Assembly: GCF_026230105.1 (NCBI RefSeq)
Contig: NC_079476.1
Location: 34,028,559 to 34,092,558, forward strand
Direction: 5' to 3'
Source of the DNA: Diorhabda sublineata
Lineage: Eukaryota > Arthropoda > Insecta > Coleoptera > Chrysomelidae
DNA: 64,000 nucleotides
Position numbers and translations under genes: made by a program. Below are positions 58,849 through 64,000 of the stretch, piece after piece (the stretch's first letter is position 1; every line of letters starts with the position of its first letter). The notes under the pieces were generated by a model. The model was not told the DNA's origin. It ran no database searches and saw only the letters and a program-made list of their open reading frames with translations.

Positions 58849-59208
58849 GGAAACTTGTAATTCTGTAATTTTCGTGCATTCGCAGGACTAACTACGAGTA
58901 TTTTTTCAATATCCCTTTTACATTATTTATAAATTGACAACCCTTCTTTTGTTTCAAATCAAAAATTTATTAATTATAACTAAAAATAATTTATTTACAA
59001 ATTTATTTTTATTCCTAATTTTTTCCCAAAACCAATAGCTGTGTAGAAAAAAATAAAATCCTTAATTCATAATTTTTTCAATAAATTGAGTGAAAATCAG
59101 TAAATATATCAAGTGTAATACGATTCACTCCTGTATAATGTAAAAAAATACCCGTAGTTAGTCCTTCGCGAGTGCACGACAATTACAGAATTTCAAGTTT
59201 CTAGCATT
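58849..59208. mobile_element. Fold-back element, about 360 bp
   Basis: Arms of about 60 bp at 58849-58910 and 59146-59208 are inverted copies: GAAACTTG.AATTCTGTAATT, TCGTGCA.TCGC, GGACTAACTAC and TATTTTTT. AT-rich spacer between; no open frame. Confidence 0.75.
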
Positions 59209-59249
59209 ATTCAAATATAGAGAAAATTTTGATCATTACCTGTTAAGGT

Positions 59250-59810
59250 TGATTGAAATCTCGGAAAGGGGTAGGCTAAGGAAATTTTCACCCATCTTAA
59301 TTTCATACGAGGAAAGTCCCCCAATCAAATCCTCAAAAATATTAAACATACTAAAAGGAGACCAATTGAAGAGATTTTTAAACGTAACTGCAGATAAAGA
59401 ATTTCTACTCTGGAATTGTTTTCAGAAATTATTTCAATACGACCCAAATGTTCTATTATGTCCTCTTTTCTTGCTGAGGCTTCTGCACGTTGAACTATCT
59501 GCTAAACCTAGCGTCTTCAGGTATCCATTAAGGTGACAGTGCCTCGACAAGACTTCCCTGTCAATATTCGTAGGTTCTTCTTGATACATTGAACAGATCT
59601 TCCTCGGTTATAGTTCCTCAGGAGTTTTTTCGCCAGTCTCAAGCCCTGAAAACTGGTTATACCCGTATCTATTATTCTGTAGCTCAGACCAGAAAAGTTC
59701 GAGGTCCTATGAAGGATATGTCCGCCTCTAATGTAGCAAGTGTGTCAACTATTTCATTACTCTCCATTCCAGTGTACCCGTAAAGGGTAAATTCACTCTT
59801 ACCTAGTTCA
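59250..59810 (-). pseudogene. LINE RNase H / C-terminal remnant
   Basis: Minus frames: GYTGMESNEIVDTLATLEAD with ISFIGPRTFLV (RNase H end), EEDLFNVSRRTYEY, then CHLNGYLKTLGLADSSTCRS. Matches the jockey-like order GH.G..GNE.AD.LA ... GHC.L..HL..LG....C. Several stops. Confidence 0.75.
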
Positions 59811-60790
59811 TTTTTCTTGAATTAAGTTAAATGGCCTTTTCACTAGGGAAGAATTATTAGATAATTTCTTAAACGTTCTAAACCCAAATATTCCCAGATA
59901 GATTTGTACTTTCAAACAAAATAATTGAATTAAGGACTATTTTATTCCAAATAATACCCTTGACAACGCGAAATAAATTGGAACCCTACTTTAGAATAAT
60001 CAGTTTGTTACTAGTATCTGAAAAATTGTAAATTGAAGTGCTTCATATTGAAATAATTGCTGACGCCGATACTCTGAAAAAGTTGCAATATTAAATGAAA
60101 CCTGACACGAGATTTTTTTTACTGAGTATTTAGTTGAGAGTAAATTTTTGCGTTGCTTCAGGGACTATCTTTAAATAACGAATTATTTTCAAAATGTATT
60201 TCAGTATATAATACATACCCGTAAAATATTATTATAGGACTAAATCCTCCAGAAGAACAAAAAAATAAAATAAAAATAATCAACGATTTTTACAAAGAGC
60301 AAACAACAACACAATTTGCACTAAAAGACCGAAAGAAATCAAAGATACACTCGCAATGACATTCAACAAGTAGTGAGTGTAAATAATCTGTAACGTTGGA
60401 ATAAAGATAAAACGATTATAATACAAAAAAACTTATCGATAAGGATAAATAAATACAAAGCGGTTGTAAAGAATGAATGTGCTTGTAATAATAATATTGT
60501 TAACAGTTGGACAGGTGGGACTTTTATCTAATTTCGCAAATAGTCCGGGATGTAACGTTGAATTTTAGAACTGATCATAACTTAATATTGGAAATATGCT
60601 ATTTCTAACTATACTTGCGTTCATAGAAACCGGCCCAATGTAAACTTTTGACTTTAACTATAATTTTTTTTCAATAATTTATCAGATTAACAAAAAAATG
60701 CTGTTTGAAAGCCAATGTTTATCATAATGATATTAATGCATTAGGCAAATTAAGCTTTTTTATTATTATATTAATTAATTATATTAATTA
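59811..60790. other. Spacer, nothing firm
   Basis: At about 60240 a + frame reads GLNPPEEQKNKIKIINDFYK but is not recognised. Confidence 0.35.
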
Positions 60791-60799
60791 CTTATTATT

Positions 60800-61480
60800 A
60801 TATTAATAACGGGTATGACCTCCTCTTGCCCTAATAACATCTCATACGATTAGGCATAGATCTAATCAAGTTAGTTATTGTTTCTTGTGGGATGTTAAGC
60901 TGCTCTATTCTACTGAAGAAGAGCAGCTCAATATGATGTGCTAAAATCAGCTTCTGTGAACACGGCCCCCCTACGAATGAGCACAGGAGCGGTTCGTGAT
61001 CCTATAGAAATTACTCCCAGATCATCCAAGAGCCATCTCCATAAGCACTCCGCTGTTCAAAGCAGCAAATTCCTTGTTCTGTCGCTACCATGGAAGCATA
61101 TTCTGGTCTCTGGTCTTATCTGAGAACAGAACAGATCCCCATTGTTCTAACGTCCAATTTAGATGATTCTGTGCTAAACGCAGACACGCTTGCCGATGGG
61201 CTGGAGTAAGTTTTGGACCAATAGCAGGTGTTTTAGGGATCGGGTTATTTTTCCGCAGTCTTGGTTTAACTGTCCACTGACTGATCCTCGCAACTTACAG
61301 AGCTGTCGTTGCCTTTCAACGGCATTGAGATGGCGAGTTTATAATGTTGTTGACACAATAAAACGGTCATAACGAGTGGTTGTAAATCGCCTTCTGTCTG
61401 TTCCAGGTCGCCTATGTGTTTGTGGTATAGTAACAGCTCGCTAATCTAGTCCATTTTCGATTGAAGCAATAACTTGAGAG
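60800..61480 (-). pseudogene. Tc1-like transposase remnant
   Basis: Minus strand from 61470: TTRYDRFIVSTTL, RHLNAVERQRQL, GPK-LTPAHRQA-like wording, then RICFHGSDR, a gap, and finally IPQETITNLIRSMPNRM with a tail resembling RGGNTRY at about 60810. Internal deletion removes most of the DDE core. Confidence 0.75.
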
Positions 61481-61599
61481 GTTTTTTTGGTTCAGTATGC
61501 ATTAAACAAACCACCACCACCACATAAACACGTTTCATTTGTTTACCGGTTGCTACGTATATAAACGATAAGCTTTGCTGATTAATTTATACTCATATT

Positions 61600-61945
61600 A
61601 AAGCAGGAATCAAAGTTAGAATATACAAGACCTGTGTGAGACCAGTAATGACATATATGCGATAGAGACCAGAGCAAATAACACCATAACTAAGCGGCTT
61701 TTGAGAACTACTGAAATGTGAACGCAGAAATCAATAACGGGACACACATTATTTGATTATGAAATAAGGGAGATATGTGACAAGGGAATAGAGACGCCAC
61801 GTGCACAGAATGTCGGATGACAGGTTGACAACGATTGTAAAGAAAGAAAACCCGAATACATCCCGACCACCCACAGGATGGTATGAAACCTGGTCTTCAT
61901 CATCACAGCTGCAGCTAGGCAACCATTGATGCAAACACAAGACTA
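61600..61945 (+). pseudogene. LINE reverse transcriptase 3' tail
   Basis: Plus frames: GIKVRIYKTCVRPVMTYMR then RHVHRMSDDRLTTIVKKENP and NTSRPPTGWYETWSSSSQLQ LGNH split by a deletion. Typical insect LINE C-terminus. Confidence 0.82.
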
Positions 61946-62269
61946 AGTCTTAACGTACGATCAAGAAAAAGAAGAAAGTATAATAAATTGTCTTTCAAAT
62001 AGCATATTTGTTTTATCTGATGAATTAGGGTAGGATATCACAAAATATACACTAAGAGTTTTCGATGAAATTAAAAGGGGAATGCAAAGGATTAATTCGC
62101 ATCATGAATCAGCTGCTGCTCACTAATATATGTAGGAAGTAATGGCTAACGATGATGGAATTATATACAAAACCTAAGCTTCCAGGACATCAACAATAAA
62201 AAAACAAATACAATGATCATAAGTATCGACGAAAAAGTATACAGAATCTAAATTAAACAAAACTGGCTT

Positions 62270-62700
62270 CAAATACCTACATTCAAAAGTAATCGAAGAA
62301 ATAAAAGAAAGAACAGGGGCAACAGGAAAGCTTTTGACAGAGTACAAGTACCGAAAGACATCCAAACACAAATTTTTAAAAGAACAGTTAATCCTATACA
62401 CACTTTGTTGCAGAAACATGGACCAAAACACAAAGCCAAAGAAATAAGACACAGAGCATGCAGATGAAATATCTAAGGAAGATAGAAGGCGAAACAAGAT
62501 TAGAAATAATACATCCAAGAAAAATTTTGGAACATATCCTATAAATATTAAAATAGAAACGGCGCAGCTAAGATAAGATGGTTCGGACGAAAAACATGGA
62601 ATGGGGCGGTTAAAACAGCAACATTGAATGGAATGGGATAAAACAGAATCAATGGATAGAAAAAAATAAGAGGATACTTTGGAAAAGTGATATTACACTG
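62270..62700 (+). pseudogene. LINE reverse transcriptase 3' tail
   Basis: Plus frames: SKVIEEIKERTGATGKL, YLRKIEGETRLEIIHP-like wording, and IKIETAQLR then IRWFGRKTWNGAVK, the second thumb-region segments of a jockey/RTE-like element. A different copy from that at 61.6 kb. Confidence 0.65.
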
Positions 62701-64000
62701 TATCTATGATCGGGTTAACCCGACCATGATCTAAATGTTCGGGAACACGGATCACGTTCATTGTTGTTCGGCAACTGATCGAGTTAATCGGGTCGTAGTT
62801 ATATGATATGATCCTTTTTATCCGGTGGGTAAATGCAATCAGCTGAACGGTTGTTTCTATTATTTTTTGAACTGTTGTTCTCATGAGCAGCGTCATTGGT
62901 ATGTTACTCAGGATTTCGGTTTTTACACTTTTTGGCATGAAAGCAGTTTATTGGTATTAAGCTTCCGTTCGAAGGGGTAAATCTTTAATAACTGTTCAAT
63001 AACATTTATTGAACATCCAGCATCTACCATACAACTAAATAAATATCATGGAAGAATTAACGCACAAACAAGTAATAAAAATTGAAAGTTCTTGTAGATC
63101 ATGTCTTAAATTTGAAATTTCCACCGAAAATTGAAAGCGACGTTCGAAAGCTGTGATATAAATCTCGTTCTGGGTTAGAACTCGCAATCAGCTGATAGGT
63201 GATCTACCTGAACCTTAGGTATAGGTTTCGAAAAGCCCTATAGACGATGACTTTAATATGTGTTGTTCTTATAATTAACAAAATAAGTTTTAGAACTAAA
63301 CGCTACCTCCAGGACTAAAAGTATTACAAAAAGGACGCCGGCAGTTGGTAATTACTGTAGATTATGTGTTTTTTATATTATATTATATATATACTATATT
63401 AGCGTAATAAATGAGAAATAATTAATTATACTATATAATTAACTAATTTGTTTAAATGTAAAAAGATTTCGAAAACAATATCATGAAGGATGAAAATGGA
63501 AATCTCATTTTGAGAAGGTTCCTTAAAGAAGAATTCAAGAAAACCTTTCCCTTTCTAATTTTTCCATTGAATAAGCTTTTGACTACAATTTTTTGTTTAA
63601 TTAAAATAAAAATCATTAATGGAATACCGCAAATTCAATTGAAGCTAAATTCATTTGAAGTAAAAACCTTAATTTTTGTGTGTAAATGTTTGATGCGTGA
63701 AATTAACTTACGACAAATATATTTCCAACATCCTGTCTAATTCTTAGGAAACCTTTTGAATTTATACGAAATGTCAATACAGACAATTGTTAACGTGAAG
63801 CCTCTTTCGAATGCAGTTCGTTCGTATTAAACTTGGTTTTTGTTTCGCCAACAATAATTCAGTTCAATTGTGAAGATATTTCAGATAAAATCTACCAAAG
63901 ATCATTTTTACTCAATAGATCTACAATTATTTGCCCTTTTATACGTTAAAAAACTTCGAAAATCTCAGTCTTTGGAGACCAATCGATCCAAGGCTACTTT
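62701..64000. other. Spacer, nothing firm
   Basis: A short internal repeat TGATCGGGTTAACCCGAC / GATCGAGTTAATCGGGTC occurs at 62707 and 62779. A + frame 63483-63740 (85 codons) is unrecognised. Confidence 0.35.

Noticed and set aside
62174..62518. Minus-strand open frame of 114 codons, hydrophobic
   Set aside because: Antisense of LINE-derived sequence at 62270-62700; no family features of its own.
1..64000. Search for CRISPR-like arrays, bacterial operons, tRNA or rRNA genes
   Set aside because: None seen; the sequence is eukaryotic and interspersed-repeat rich.

Overview
This 64 kb window is AT-rich eukaryotic DNA from an insect genome. Short GT-AG introns sit beside very long, transposon-filled ones, and the transposon remnants (Tc1/mariner, Tigger/pogo, piggyBac, PIF/Harbinger, hAT, Crypton-like, many 5'-truncated non-LTR elements) are of kinds common in arthropods. 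A beetle is my best guess, but nothing here proves the order.

Three host genes can be read. (1) A three-exon Sec61 beta gene lies on the + strand at 2770-4826 (97 aa). (2) Two tandem genes for long-chain fatty-acid CoA ligase of the ACSL3/4 (insect Acsl) type lie on the - strand. The upstream copy, Acsl-B, has ten coding exons from 55338 down to 37388 (745 aa, or 708 aa without one probable cassette exon). The second copy, Acsl-A, has nine coding exons from 21111 down to 6405 (706 aa). Both reading frames are open through every exon, splice phases agree at every shared junction, and six of the eight shared internal/terminal exons have identical lengths, so this is a duplication of a whole gene with both copies apparently intact. 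The first coding exon of Acsl-A (20989-21111) was found by reading the minus strand for an N-terminal membrane anchor.

Layout: 1-2.7 kb transposon debris and Sec61 beta promoter region; 2.7-5.2 kb Sec61 beta; 6.4-21.1 kb Acsl-A, whose introns hold a DUF4817-type mariner, a PIF-like MITE, a Harbinger-like remnant, a Tc1 element with both ends, a Tigger element with both ends, a hAT remnant and a LINE tail; 21.1-37.4 kb gene-poor spacer with a Harbinger element beside a Crypton-type recombinase remnant, LINE tails, an unclassified element with about 60 bp inverted ends, a broken piggyBac and a LINE tail with restriction-like endonuclease; 37.4-55.3 kb Acsl-B with LINE, mariner and Tigger remnants in its introns and a mariner split by a complex repeat block; 55.3-64 kb transposon debris, including a very well preserved 491 bp MITE about 330 bp upstream of the first coding exon of Acsl-B. 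Both Acsl first coding exons begin at a splice acceptor, so each gene should have a non-coding 5' exon further upstream; I could not place these.

The two Acsl enzymes would activate long-chain fatty acids to acyl-CoA at ER or other membranes. Sec61 beta is a subunit of the ER translocon. No functional link between them is implied beyond adjacency. All identifications rest on reading translations by eye; no searches were run. No tRNA, rRNA, CRISPR or bacterial-type features were seen.
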